From: Bos javanicus
Taxonomy: Eukaryota > Chordata > Mammalia > Artiodactyla > Bovidae
Direction: 5' to 3'
DNA length: 64,000 bases
NCBI RefSeq assembly: GCF_032452875.1
Contig: NC_083885.1
Span: forward strand, 28,871,925 to 28,935,924
This document shows positions 1 through 11,204 of the stretch, one piece after another. A model generated the notes under the pieces. It saw nothing but the letters and a program-made list of their open reading frames with translations. It was not told the origin of the DNA and ran no database searches. Position numbers and translations under genes: made by a program. The number at the start of each line of letters is the position of its first letter. The first letter of the stretch is position 1.

Positions 1-120
1 GCAGAGTGTTTAAAAAATATTCATGATAGTAATTTCATCTGTTGTTCAGTTTCTGCAGAATGTAAGGCACCATTTGAAACTATTGCCATTTATTGTTTCT
101 AGTAATTATTTAAACTCTGT

Positions 121-336
121 GGTGCTTCCAAGGTGGCACTAGTGATGAAGAATCCACCTGCCAACGCAGGAGACGTAAGAGACTCAGGTTCGATCCCTGG
201 GTCAGGAAGATCCGCTACAGAAGGAAATGGCAGCCCACTCCAGTATTCTTGCCTGTAGAATCCCACGGTCAGAGGAGCCTGGTGGGCTACAGTCCATGGG
301 GTCACAGTCAGACATGACTGAATTGACTGAACACAC
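121..336 (+). repeat. Bov-tA SINE
   Basis: A tRNA-Glu-derived head (box-B-like ggttcgatccctgg near 187) is followed by the BovA body (ccactccagtattcttgcct, then ctacagtccatggggtcaca). This is the standard ruminant SINE order. It is diverged and has no clear target duplication. The open frame on the opposite strand here is only the SINE consensus read through. Confidence 0.93.
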
Positions 337-417
337 AAGATAACTAAAGGTATTAAGCATCGATCATCAGACTTCCCAATACTATAATATATAATATAAT
401 AGTATAATACTATACTA

Positions 418-885
418 TTTACCCACGAGAAGTGAAAACATTTTCACACAAAGACGTGTATGTAAATTTCTGTAGTGACTTCACTAGTGCTAGTATCTGC
501 GGCAGGTAGAGGGAACATAAGCATCTATGGACAGGTAAAGAGAAACAAAATGAAGTATATCCTTATAATGGTATACTACTCAACAATGAAAAGCAGAAAT
601 AGAAAACCAGACAAAATGTGAACAGGCTTAAAAATCTTTGTGCTGAGTAGAAAAAGCCAGGCACAAAACTTTCCACTTATGTAAACTATGAACCACTCCA
701 TGATATCAGATGTCAACCAGTGGTTGCCTGTGGCAGAAGGCAGCAGAGGCATGGATTGCAAAGGACATGAGAAACCATTGTTGGTACTGGAAATGTTCTG
801 TATCTTGATTTTGATGGAGGCAATGAAAGTAATTCACTTTACTGGGTACAGTTTATTATAAATAATTTCTCAATAAAGTGATGGC
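418..885 (+). repeat. Old L1 3' end (L1M-like)
   Basis: The segment follows the order of an ancient mammalian L1 3' end: a decayed ORF2 C-terminus (gtatactactcaacaatgaa near 572), gctgagtagaaaaagccagg (645), atcagatgtcaaccagtggttgcc (705), a ggaaatgttctgtatcttga block and a terminal tcaataaagtga. It is strongly diverged with no open frame. The subfamily cannot be named by eye. Confidence 0.75.
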
Positions 886-2684
886 AGAAACAAAAGAGAT
901 GAAGAAACCAAGGTTGAGAGAGGATTTTGTTTGTTTGTTTTTTTCCCCTGAAGTCACAGTAGTACCAAGCAGCAGAGAAAGTAATAGGATTCTTTTTCAG
1001 TTATTTCTGGCCCTAAATGTTAGTCTGTTTCTACCCCATCAGATGTTAATAATTCTTGAAGAAGCTTTCTTCTTTACGTTTCCAGAATTATAAACATTTC
1101 ATTTGCTATGCTATTAATTTAACATTCAGAAGTATTTGAAGTTACTTATAGTAGTATAATTTTGGGGTAGAAGATATAAAAATAAGACTTATTTTGATAA
1201 CTCATCTGTGACAGGAAGTCTGGAAATTTTATATGTGAATTTTTAGAAGAAGCTACTTGAAGAGGGTCACATTACATAAATATGTGTTTTCCTTCATATT
1301 TTGCCACTAGAAATGTGTTGAATATGGTACATATACTTTAGTATATTTAAGTAAATGTTTTGAAATTAAATACATAGTTTTCCTGTTAAGTTAGCTCAAT
1401 GGTAAGTATAAACCTTCTTTGATCTTTTTGTAATATGTGTGCACATATAGAGATTCAGAGACTCTAATCCTCTGAAAAGATATAGAAACTGAGGCCACAC
1501 AGGTTTTGGCACTGTGTGCAAGGGACAGACATGAAACATTCAACATTTAAGCAACTAATGAGTGAATGAATGTGGAGACTTTTTTTTTTTTGAAATTTCC
1601 TTTAATCAGTAGGAAATTATTAACTAATCATTGCCATATAAATGGGATGTGATTTTTAGACAACCTTTAAGCTTTTCATAATTCCTTCCAATTTGCATTT
1701 ATATTATATACAGATGAGATAGTTCATTTTATCACTTTACGCTTATATGATGAACCAATGCATGGATGACTTTGGTTTTTCTACTAAGGCATTCTTGAAA
1801 TTCTGAGTAACAGTGAATAGCTAAATAACACAGGGTTGGTAAAAGCAGATAAAATGTGTGAAAGAGAGTTGTGAATAGGATCAAATTGAAAGGTAGTACT
1901 GACTATCAAAGCAAAGATTCACCCCAAGATGACCTGTTTGCCACCGTGTAGAATTCTATCACTTTTTTATTCTACTCAAATGCAGAAAGAAGTTGGCATC
2001 AAAAATAGGTGATTTTATATTTTGTTTTAGTATTAACAAAGCCATCTGCTGAATTTAATCTTGATCATACAAATGCAAATTAAAGAGCGCAGGCCTAAAC
2101 TCTGCAGTGAGAGGACAAATTTTCCAAAACACACACACACTCACACACACAATAACAATGAAAACAGTTTTCATGCATATGTGACTAACTCAGTTATGAG
2201 ATTTTTAATATATGGCCCACACACACAATTTGCAATGTGAATAAAAGCTGTTCTCCAGTTTGCAGTACAGTATACTTTTCAAGCAAAGTATACCTCCTTG
2301 TCTTCAATTAATATAAGCAAATTCTAATAACATGTTATGACTGATACTAGAGCTTTCTCTCATTGCTTAGTTATAAAGCTATGGAAATAATATAGCTAAT
2401 ATCACTGTCTCAAATGCTGACTCAATAATAAAAGTGCTGATTCTTAGAACAGTTTTTCTGTAGCCTGCTGACATTGCTAGACATGTGATGGCAATTAGCA
2501 GAGTGTTTTTTCCCATCCCCAAGCTTTTCAGTGTCGTTAATGTTTAGGTTACCTTGCACTTTGTGTGTATTAGGTTTAGCATGCCTTTGATGGCAGTTAT
2601 AGAATTATCACCTTGAAGTATACAGTGCAGTTAACGTAAAAGAAACCTAACAGCATTTGCCATACATATCTGTTGCTTTTAGTA
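886..2684. other. No gene seen; AT-rich non-repetitive stretch
   Basis: No convincing exon, RNA gene or recognisable transposon. It holds a T-rich patch (about 926-945), a poly-T (1580-1591), a short MIR-like trace around 1470-1500 too weak to call, and a small interrupted AC run (2129-2150). The longest open frame is 71 codons and is not meaningful. Confidence 0.6.
2129..2150. repeat. Short (AC)n microsatellite
   Basis: Ten to eleven AC units broken by a single TC unit. Seen directly; too short to be remarkable. Confidence 0.9.
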
Positions 2685-2853
2685 ATTGGACTGTAGCCTC
2701 CAGTTTCCTCTGTCCATGGGATTCTCCAGGCAAGAATGTTGTAGTGGGTTGCCGTGCCCTCTTCCAGGGGATCTTCCTGACCTGGGGATTGAAATTGTGT
2801 CTCTTAAGTCTCCTGCATTGGCAGGACGTTCTTTACCACTAGTGGTGCCTGAG
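2685..2853 (-). repeat. Bov-tA SINE, antisense, partial
   Basis: Reverse-complement BovA body (gggattctccaggcaagaat near 2718) followed by the antisense tRNA-like head ending in ctttaccactagtggtgcct. The distal tail of the body is missing or decayed. Confidence 0.88.
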
Positions 2854-3289
2854 TCAGTGTGGTAAATATAGTGTCTGAAACTTTATTTTCTCCTATATTC
2901 ACTGTCAATACTAATGGTACCTACCTTCCTGAATTGTTGCAGATGGACCTTGTTAACTATATCAGGGGCAGTGAAATGCATGTGTGATATGGCTTTCTGA
3001 TCCTTTATTTACTGATGATAAATTTACTGTTTTTGCTTGAAATCTTTATATTTGAAACTTACTGACGCCACTAGTGGTAATCATATCCAATATTTCCATA
3101 ATACCTTGCAGTTTAATATGAGTTTTCAGATGTTCTTTAAGTCTAAAAAGAACTTTGATATTATCTTAATTTTAGACATGAAGCTATTGAGTACTAGAGA
3201 ACCTAACTTTATTTACTTAATGATGAATAGCTACTAAATTGTAGGTTTGCATCTTACCACAAAATTTCTCATGTTAGAGTGAATGTGGT
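2854..3289. other. No gene seen
   Basis: AT-rich, without a recognisable element. A weak antisense MIR-like trace may lie at about 3100-3210. The 66-codon open frame here has no features of a protein. Confidence 0.5.
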
Positions 3290-3480
3290 TTCACTATCTG
3301 CACAGCCTAAAACCCAGAGTTCAGCCCAAAACTATGCTGTTGCCTTGATTTCCATCAGATCTGGGATTCAAATTCAAATCTGACTGACACTGACATGTGA
3401 CACTGAAATAGTAATTAAACACTCTAAGCTTACTTTCCACGTTTGTAGAGTTGGTACTATATCTTGCTTGTATCATATAC
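3290..3480 (+). repeat. MIR-like SINE remnant
   Basis: Loose match to the MIR order: a gtgacactg block, then attaaacactctaagctta and tttccacgtttgtagagttggtact, comparable to the MIR segment meaning 'cttaacctctctgagcctcag...tctgtaaaat'. Very diverged. Confidence 0.35.
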
Positions 3481-4259
3481 ATGTTTTAAATGTCCAGTGA
3501 TTGAAAAACTATGCAATTTGCAGGAAGTGTTGCAGGACCCATTATGCAGAATCCCCCTCTTATTCTGAAATAAATTAAATTTAATTGTAAGTTTGCATTG
3601 TCAAAATCGGCAAGGGACTTAATAGTAGTAATTGTGTGGCCCCCTCTACCTTCCTTATGTGGTATCTGGAAACTGAGGAAGCCATCGTTCTTGGCTTGTT
3701 TAGATTCTCTGCCACAAGATGTGTACCCTATTTATAGACGGTAGCCCTCTGTATCAGCAAGGTCGTAGCAACTCCAGTGCTCCAGAAATCCATGTAGTCA
3801 GTGGCCACTTGTACAGGCATTTTTGCAGTACCAGCCCTCCCCAATCCTACCCCAGCACACATGCCTAGCATGAATCTGTGGCCCTGGCACCATGGAGATG
3901 CAAAAGCACAATATTAAGGAACACTTTTCTCTCTTTAATGCCTAGAGAACACAGCCTCTATCTTCCCTTTCTTCCCACTTTCATCTGTCTTTGGGTCTAT
4001 TGCTGAGGCCAAACACTAGAAGATCTGTGGGCAGACACAGCATGAAGACTGGTTTTCTCAGAATCACAAAATGTTGGCTCCTACTGTGATTAAAATTAAT
4101 AGTGTTCCCAATCATTAAATGGCAGAAAATGTCACAATTTTACATTTGTTTTTTAAAAAAAACATGGGCTCTAGCATCACTAGGCTGTATTCTAGCAAAG
4201 CAGACACTGTCCGAAGCTGAGCTATGGCTTTACTTCGATCATCTGTTGAAGCCCCATGG
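3481..4259. other. No gene seen
   Basis: Slightly more GC than its surroundings around 3630-4010, with no splice-bounded open frame and no recognised transposon. Open frames on both strands near 4100-4395 overlap each other and carry no domain signature. Confidence 0.5.
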
Positions 4260-4602
4260 TTGTCCTCTTGACACCGAGGCTGTAGTTCAGTGTTTATCAT
4301 TCTGGTTCTCCCTTGCATTTCTTAACATTCTTTCTTGCTCTTTTAACTCATTCGAATTGACAGTTTACCCTCAGGGATCTGTTTGTGACCACTGAATTTT
4401 ATGAAAATAAAGCAGTAGAACACGGTCTCATATTGTTTTATAATACTTATCATCATACATTTATAATTGTTATTCTCTCCAACCAGGTCATAGCTTTTAA
4501 AAGTGCAGACTCTGCCATATTTTACTCATTATTTTGCTCCTGGAATGTAGATTGGGACATAGAAGGTCTTCTCCACAACTCTTTGAATGAATGAATGAAA
4601 TG
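4260..4602 (+). repeat. LINE2 3' end remnant
   Basis: The 3' part resembles the L2 tail: an acttatcatcatacatttataatt block (4446), gaatgtagattgggacatag (4543) and the characteristic terminal tttgaatgaatgaatga (4582). The 5' limit is uncertain. L2 is an ancient non-LTR family without an A tail. Confidence 0.6.
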
Positions 4603-4695
4603 TGACCCTATAATTCTTCTTTAGAAGGATACAAATTGTTGACATCACTTGACTCTTTAATTATAAAGAGATTAGCATAAAATTTTAAATCAGGT

Positions 4696-4868
4696 TCAGA
4701 TTAGATCAGATCAGTCACTCAGTTGTGTCCAACTCTTTGTGACCCCATGAATTGCAGCACACCAGGCCTCCCTGTCCATCACCAACTCCCGGAGTTCACT
4801 GAGACTCACGTCCATGGAGTCAGTGATGCCATCCAGCCATCTCATCCTCTGTTGTCCCCTTCTTAGCA
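4696..4868 (-). mobile_element. BovB 3' end, antisense, 5'-truncated
   Basis: Starts (element 3' end) with tagatcagatcagtcactca and runs through the BovB 3' segment to ctctgttgtccccttctt, where it is truncated. The gatca-type tail matches the large copy at 6.8-8.8 kb. A possible imperfectly placed 8-bp duplication ttagcata is at 4672-4679 and 4863-4870. Confidence 0.88.
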
Positions 4869-4870
4869 TA

Positions 4871-5275
4871 CACCAAAAAATCAATAAGTACCCCTGTTTC
4901 ACATGCTACACTGATGCTACTTTTTGTTATTTTTTTTATCAGTATTACTGTAGAGTTCCCTTTATGCAAACAACATACATAACTCAGGTATATATTTTGA
5001 ACTAACAATAATAAACTTCCCAAAAATAAAGACAAAAAATTTAATAGTGCAATGCAACTTGTTGTTTGCTCTCAGAGAATTTGAGCCTCAGAGTGAAGAA
5101 GAAATGGGATGTCTAAACTGCGTTTCTGCAGTCAGACCTCATCCCCATGTGCCTCTCATAGTATCAACAGCTCACTTTGTTTGTAAGAATCTGGTATTTA
5201 AAAATTCAAAATTATTTTTTAAAAATTAGCATTTTATAAAACAGCCCCAAATTCAAGCTATTTAATACAAGCTGA
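4871..5275. other. No gene seen
   Basis: AT-rich. A short cagagtgaagaagaaatggg stretch near 5090 recalls an antisense MIR but is too short to call. No coding signal. Confidence 0.5.
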
Positions 5276-5410
5276 GTAGCAGCAGTAGTAGAAGATGTAG
5301 TAGTGTTGGTGATGGTAATGGTGATGGTATTATAATCATATATTTGCCATCAGAAGCATCAACATCATACTTATCATCATCACTATTATCACCATTATCA
5401 TCATCATAAT
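5276..5410. repeat. Imperfect GTA/GTGATG then ATC trinucleotide tract, self-complementary
   Basis: The left half (5276-5330) is rich in agtagcagc, gtgatggta and gatggtatt units. The right half (5357-5410) is rich in the complementary atcatc, accattatcatcatc units. The halves can pair as a hairpin with a loop near 5331-5356. The acidic Asp-rich open frame on the minus strand is an artefact of this tract. Confidence 0.8.
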
Positions 5411-6799
5411 GTTGAAATAAATTTCTGAGCCCAAATAGAGCTGCTTCCTCCCCTGGTGTCATATTAACAAACCAAAACTTAGGTAATTTTGGCATCCCTG
5501 TAAATGGTCTGCCTGGCCAGAACCAAAGTGTATCCACTCAGCCAGTCCCCAGATGCCAAGCCAGCTCTGGTTCTATATTTACCTGCTTGTTCCTTATTCA
5601 TTTTCTGTCGTCTCTTCCTTCCGTTCATCTATCTTATAAAAGCTCCCTGCCTTCCGCCCCATTCTGCAGTTCTCTGGATCTCTGGGAACAGAGACTGCCC
5701 ACTTTGTGGAGTATTAAATTATGTTTATGTCATCTAAATGGTCTTCTTGAATCATTTGTAACAGTAATAACATTCTGCAAATACATGTGCTGCAAAAACA
5801 GGTGACTTGGATTATTCTATGCTTTCATAGACATAGTCCCTGCTCTTGAAGAATTTACAACATAAAGATGAATGATGAATGTATAAACAACCAACCATAA
5901 AACAACATGAGGGGTAATATTCCACTAACAACAAAGGATACTTGGGAGTACCAGAGCAATCCTGATGAACTCGACCTAGAGTTTGGAAGAAGTTTCAGAG
6001 CAAATAAACAGTATAGTTACACAGGCATAGATATATAATCCCCCAAATATTTATATCCATATATGTATATGGATACTTATAATTACCATGAGCTGCTGTG
6101 AAACACAGTATGCTAATGCCACGTGTATCTTCACTATATCTGACTGAACACTATATTGCTATGACAACGTAAATTAATGAAGGGCCTTTCTATCACAAAT
6201 CTTAATTTGTCAGGTTTTGGATAGTTCAGTCATCCTGTAACTGGACATTTTACCTTGAAAATTCAAGTTATTTCATGTCCTCTTTATCTTCATTTTCAGC
6301 TAAGATATTCTTATGTTTTAAGAAACATTTCTTCCTTGGTATCATGCTTTTTCTCATAATATACAAAGAGAAAAAATCATTAGGATATTACTTTTTTTTT
6401 TCAGAATAAACAGAGGGATAAGCGGCATATTCCTATAAAGAGATGATGGTGCTTTACTCCTAATTTGTCAGTACAGATCCTTTGGTTATTATTGCCTCAT
6501 TAAAGGAACTTAGAAATATTTATTTTTTTCTTCTTTGTAGTTACAATTGTTAGTTTTAATTAAAGATCAAAGAGTTGAAAAACTGCTGATCAGGGAAACA
6601 GTGTTTCCAATGTTAATATTGCCACCATCTTTCTTGATGAATTTCAAATCTATGTAAGATTATATTGGATTTTGAAATTGCTATAACATATATTTTTCTC
6701 AGTGTATCATGCACAATGTCTAGCAGTATACTATAGCCCCAAACTCTTCATTACACACTATGCAGTTATTGAAAAAATCAGCTTACAATCAATTTTAGG
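5411..6799. other. No gene seen; possible LTR-like and old repeat traces
   Basis: At 5630-5720 a TATA-like cttataaaagctccctgcc followed by ttctctggatctctgggaac recalls an old LTR promoter region, but no boundaries are visible. At 5820-6010 a segment resembles a common ancient interspersed repeat I cannot name. The remainder is AT-rich with no coding evidence. Confidence 0.4.
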
Positions 6800-8828
6800 G
6801 AATGCCTACTCATCTAGATCTGATAGATAGAGTGCCTGATGAACTATGGAATGAGGTTCGTGACATTGTACAGGAGACAGGGATCAAGACCATCCCCATG
6901 GAAAAGAAATGCAAAAAAGCAAAACAGCTGTATGGGGAGGCCTTACAAATAGCTGTGAAAAGAAGAGAAGCAAAAAGCAAAGGAGAAAAGGAAAGATAAA
7001 AACAAACATCTGAATGCAGAGTTCCAAAGAATAGCAAGAAGAGGTAAGAAAGCCTTCTTTAGCAATCAATGCAAAGAAAGAGAGGAAAACAACAGAATGG
7101 GAAAGACTAGAGATCTCTTCAAGAAAATTAGAGATACCAAAGGAACATTTCATGCAAAGATGGGCTCGATAAAGGACAGAAATGGTATGGACCTAACAGA
7201 AGCAGGAGATATTAAGAAGAGATGGCAAGAATACACAGAAGAACTGTACAAAAAAGATCTTCATGACCCAGATAATCACGATGGTGTGATCACTGACCTA
7301 GAGCCAGACATCCTGGAATGAAAAGTCCAGTGGGCCTTCGGAAGCATCACTACGAACAAAGCTAGTGGAGGTGATGGAATTCCAGTTGAGCTATTCCAAA
7401 TCCTGAAACATGATGCTGTGAAAGTGCTGCACTCAATATGCTAGCACATTTGGAAAACTCAGCAGTGGCCACAGGACTGGAAAAGGTCAGTTTTTATTCC
7501 AATCCCAAAGAAAGGCAGTGCCAAAGAATGCTTAAACTACTGCACAATTGCACTCATCTCACATGCTAGTAAAGTAATGCTCAAAATTCTCCAGGCCAGG
7601 CTTCAGCAATATGTGAACCATGAACTTCCAGATGTTCAAGCTGGTTTGGGAAAAGGAAGAGGAACCAGAGATCAAATTGCCAACATCCGCTGGATCATGG
7701 AAAAAGCAAGAGAGTTCCAGAAAAACATCTATTTCTGCTTTATTGACTATGCCAAAGCCTTTGACTGTGTGGATCACAATAAACTGTGGACAATTCTGAA
7801 AGAGATGGGAATACCAGACCACCTGGTCTGCCTCTTGAGAAATTTGTATGCAGGTCAGGAAGCAACAGTTAGAACTGGACATAGAACAACATGCTGGTTC
7901 CAAATAAGAAAAGGAGTTCATCAAGGCTGTATATTGTCACCCTGCTTATTTAAATTCTATGCAGAGTACATCATGAGAAACGCTGGACTGGAAGAAACAC
8001 AAGCTGGAATCAAGATTGCCAGGAGAAATATCAATAACCTCAGATATGCAAATGACACCACCCTTATGGCAGAAAGTGAAGAGGAACTAAAAAGCCTCTT
8101 GATGAAAGTGAAAGTGGACAGTGAAAAAGTTGGCTTAAGGCTCAACATTCAGAAAACGAAGATCATGGCATCCGGTCCCATCACTTCATGGGAAATAGAT
8201 GGGAAAACTGTGTAAACAGTGTCAGACTTTATTTTTCTGGGCTCCAAAATCACTGCAGATGGTGACTGCAGCCATGAAATTAAAAGACGCTTACTCCTTG
8301 GAAGCAAAGTTATGACCAACCTAGATAGCATATTCAAAAGCAGAGACATTACTTTGCCAACCAAGGTCTGTCTAGTCAAGGCTATGGTTTTTCCTGTGGT
8401 CATGTATGGATGTGAGAGTTGGACTGTGAAGAAGGCTGAGCGCTGAAGAATTGATGCTTTTGAACTGTGGTGTTGGAGAAGACTCTTGAGAGTCCCTTGG
8501 ACTGCAAGGAGATCCAAGCAGTCCATTCTGAAGGAGATCAGCCCTGGGATTTCTTTGGAAGGAATGATGCTAAAGCTGAAACTCCAGTACTTTGGCCACC
8601 TCATGCAAAGTGTTGACTCATTGGAAAAGACTCTGATGCTGGGAGGGATTGGGGGCAAGAGGAGAAGGGGATGACAGAGGATGAGATGGCTGGATGGTAT
8701 CACTGAGTCGATGGACGTGAGTCTGAGTGAACTCTGGGAGTTGGTGATGGACAGGGAGGCCTGGCGTGCTGTGATTCATGGGGTCGCAAAGAGTCAGACA
8801 TGACTGAGCAACTGATCTGATCTGATCT
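6800..8828 (+). mobile_element. BovB (RTE-type LINE), 5'-truncated, about 2.0 kb
   Basis: Covers the region between endonuclease and reverse transcriptase, the RT domain and the C-terminal region, and ends in a (ctgat)n tail at 8811-8828. The full element is about 3.2 kb, so the 5' part with the apurinic-type endonuclease is missing, as usual for truncated copies. The frame is broken by stops at about 6996, 7319, 8213 and 8445. A weak actcat-containing similarity between 6806-6816 and 8830-8840 may be a decayed target duplication. Origin of BovB in ruminants by horizontal transfer is established knowledge, not visible here. Confidence 0.95.
7325..8446 (+). pseudogene. BovB reverse transcriptase, broken, catalytic motif mutated
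   Basis: Open from about 7577 to 8215 (212 codons) and again 8219-8446 after a stop. RT blocks are clear: [17 protein letters not shown] (motif A, about 7738-7790), [13 protein letters not shown] (motif B, 7912-7950) and motif C at 8045-8056. Motif C reads YAND where the family has YADD, a single G-to-A change that removes one of the two metal-binding aspartates. After the stop near 8213 comes the conserved [18 protein letters not shown] block. The copy cannot encode active enzyme. Confidence 0.9.
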
Positions 8829-8994
8829 CTGACTCATGTAACCAACTAGAGTGGGACAGTTTCATTATTAATGTAATTTCTATCATCAGTTCCTTTAAAG
8901 AACTCTTTAAAACAACATTTTGTCCACAGAGGTAGTTGAATTTGAATATGTCATGAAGACCAAATAATTCTCCTAGCCCAGAGTGCTAGGTTTT

Positions 8995-9186
8995 GAAAAG
9001 TGAAAAGTGTCTCTTTCAATTCTGGTTTCCCAGAGGGATGGTACAGGGAGGGAGGAGGGAGGGGGGTTCATGATGGGGAACATGTGTATACCTGTGGTGG
9101 ATTCATGTTGATATATGGCAAAATCAATACAATATTGTAAAGTTTAAAAATAAAATAAAATTTAAAAAAAAGAAAAGTGAAAAGTG
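8995..9186 (+). mobile_element. L1 3' tail inserted into a SINE tail, with target duplication
   Basis: From about 9031 (agagggatggtacagggagg) to the A-rich end at 9171 this is the extreme 3' end of ruminant L1 (tggattcatgttgatatatg, then aaaataaaataaaa). It is flanked by a perfect 15-bp repeat gaaaagtgaaaagtg at 8995-9009 and 9172-9186, the second lying directly after the A tail. That repeat is also the tail of the antisense Bov-tA that follows, so the L1 landed in an existing SINE. Bases 9010-9030 are of unclear origin. Confidence 0.75.
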
Positions 9187-9390
9187 AAAGTGTTAGTCAC
9201 TCAGGTGTGTCCGATTCTTTGTGACCCCATGGACTGTAGCCTACCAGGCTCTTCTGTCCATGGGATTCTCCAGGCAAGAATACTGGCATGGGTTGCCATT
9301 TCCTTCTCCAGGGAATCTTCCCAACCCAGGGATTGAACCTGGGTCTTTTGAATTGCAGGTGGATTCTTTACCGATTGAGCTACCAGTGAA
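9172..9390 (-). repeat. Bov-tA SINE, antisense
   Basis: The tail (aaaagtgaaagtgttagtca) leads into the reverse-complement BovA body (actctttgtgaccccatgga-like) and the antisense tRNA head ending in ctttaccgattgagctacca at 9367-9386. The tail is split by the upstream L1 fragment. Confidence 0.93.
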
Positions 9391-10319
9391 TACCTAGCTT
9401 TCAAGCAGGATTACAAATGATCACTGAAATATCAACCTTATGGCTACTCATGCACAAATAATTTCTCGTAGAACATAATGTGTTTTCTTCTTGATTGGAA
9501 AATGAGTAATATTTATTCCTGGTTCTTAACCTGCAGCCTGTCATCAGTGTCTACTCTAATCACCAAACAAGCGTTTATACTTACTGTTTCTTTTGGAGCT
9601 ACTGCTCAGGATACTGGACAGCATGATGAAGTCTCCTTCTTCAGAGAGCTTGTGTTTGTTTGCTTGTTTGGGTTTTCCTTCAGCAGAGACTGAATTTGGA
9701 CATGGATAGTTTATTCAGAGATAATTCAGGAACGCATGCTGAGGAAAGTAGGTTAGTGATACAGGGACAGAAAGACAGTAAAGGGTTAATTGTTGAACTA
9801 AATTATTCATTGGGCATTAGGAACTCAATCCTACTGGGGCCTCTCTCAAGAAATGTAGAGTATATGTTGAGATTGTCTTTCCGAGTATAGGAGGATACAC
9901 AATATATCCTTGGATTCCTGTCCTCATTGGTTGAGTATTACATCTAGTGGAGTCTTGGCTTAGCTATAGAGAAAACTAAGAGTCAGGAACTTCTTCAGGT
10001 GGGAACATGGGCTTAGTGCACAGAGCTGCCCTCTGTGAGTTAGTGAGGAGAGGCTATCCAGCTTTTACCACAAGTGTAATATACTTTCCTACACCACCAG
10101 TTGGAGCACAGTTTATGTCAAACAGCTTTATAAATAGTGTGATATCATTTATTGATGATGAAGAAATCAGATACAGTGAAGGTGTAATGGGAGTTTCTAA
10201 CAGTGCGCACAGATAGATCTGATTCTGAATTCACCTGCTTAGAAACTCTTTAACAAGTTAATAGTCACATTCACAAAATAGCATCCTAGGCCTTGAGCAA
10301 CTCTCTCTTACATATCTAT
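9391..10319. other. No gene seen
   Basis: No recognised transposon and no coding evidence. Open frames of 67 to 76 codons here have neither domain signatures nor splice context. Around 9680-10040 the texture recalls an old LTR, but no terminal motifs or polyadenylation site can be fixed. Confidence 0.45.
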
Positions 10320-10945
10320 TCTAAAGCTTCAGTCCGTGCTGCCTTCTCCTAGACATATGTCTTACACTAGGAATATCAAACTATTTATATTTCCCTGAAC
10401 ACACTGACCCTGTTTGAAAAATCTCTTCTCTTTTCCCTTTCTCTAAAGGATCTTATGGAAAAAATTTACATGGTTTTTAAGACCCAATTCAAATGCCACC
10501 TCTACTTATAAAGCTTCTTGTGACCCACCAAAGTAGGTGAATCTCCCCTCTCCCCTCTCAAACCTGGCACCATCATGGGAACAGGTACATACATTTGCAG
10601 CTTTTGATGGTTATTACAGTATTTATTGGGCTTCCCTGGTGGCTGCCTGCAATGCAGGACCCCTGGGTTCAAGCACTGTGTTGGGAAGATCCCCAGGAGA
10701 AGGGCATGTTAACCCACTCTAGTATTCTTGCCTGGAAAATTCCATGGACAGAGAAACCTGGTGGGCTAAAGTCCACAGGGTCACAAAAAGTCAGACACGA
10801 CGAGTGACTTTCACTTTACTTCTTCACAATATTTATTAATGTGTATCTCCTTTGAGCTCTTAAGCACTATAGCAATACCTCGTATTCTGTATCCTGTGGG
10901 TCCAACATTGTACATAGTAAGCACTTTATACTGAATGGATAGTTA
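10320..10945 (+). repeat. LINE2 3' region, split by a Bov-tA
   Basis: L2-like blocks in order: aagacccaattcaaatgcca (10480), cttcttgtgacccaccaaag (10514), then after the SINE tgtatctcctttgagctctt (10841) and acatagtaagcactttatac (10911). These correspond to the well-known L2 tail segments. Very old; the Bov-tA at 10628-10825 is the later event. Confidence 0.65.
10628..10825 (+). repeat. Bov-tA SINE with target duplication
   Basis: Starts gggcttccctggtggc and ends in a ctttcactttacttct tail. The flanks are a 12-bp near-perfect duplication: acagtatttatt at 10616-10627 and acaatatttatt at 10826-10837. Part of the tRNA-like head is deleted after ggtggc. Confidence 0.95.
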
Positions 10946-10979
10946 ACCCATGTAGCCATTTAAGATTATATAACTCCTT

Positions 10980-11187
10980 GTTTATTAATACTTATTTATT
11001 TGGCTACCTCTGGTCTTAGTTGCAGCATGCAGGATCTTTGTTGTGTCACATGTGATCCTTTTTGTTGTGGCCTGTGGGTTTAGTTGCCCCAGGGCATGTG
11101 GGATCTTAGTTCCCTGACCAGGGATGGAACCATTGTCCCCTGCATTGAAAAGTGGATTTGTAACCACTTGACCACCAGGGAAGTCCC
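10980..11187 (-). repeat. CHR-type tRNA-derived SINE, antisense
   Basis: Read on the minus strand it begins gggacttccctggtggtcaa and has a box-B-like ggttcc-type motif, typical of cetartiodactyl CHR SINEs. The flanks are a 17-bp duplication with one mismatch: agattatataactcctt at 10963-10979 and agattatataacttctt at 11188-11204. Confidence 0.9.
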
Positions 11188-11204
11188 AGATTATATAACT
11201 TCTT

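Noticed and set aside
187..201. tRNA-like box B motifs (here and in each Bov-tA/CHR head)
   Set aside because: They belong to SINE heads derived from tRNA; none folds with intact acceptor and anticodon arms, so no tRNA gene is called.
99..338. 79-codon frame resembling many other short frames in the window
   Set aside because: It is the antisense consensus of a Bov-tA SINE. The same peptide pattern recurs wherever a SINE is present (e.g. 14492-14854, 45615-46139, 47379-47738).
5262..5537. 91-codon minus-strand frame with an Asp-rich acidic stretch
   Set aside because: The acidic run is the ATC trinucleotide tract read in one frame; no flanking protein signal.
5630..5650. TATA-like cttataaaagctccctgcc as a promoter
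   Set aside because: A lone TATA-like string in AT-rich DNA without initiator, CpG content or a downstream transcript model. At most an old LTR trace.
7577..8215. 212-codon reverse transcriptase frame as a functional gene
   Set aside because: It is a 5'-truncated BovB with stops on both sides and a mutated catalytic motif.
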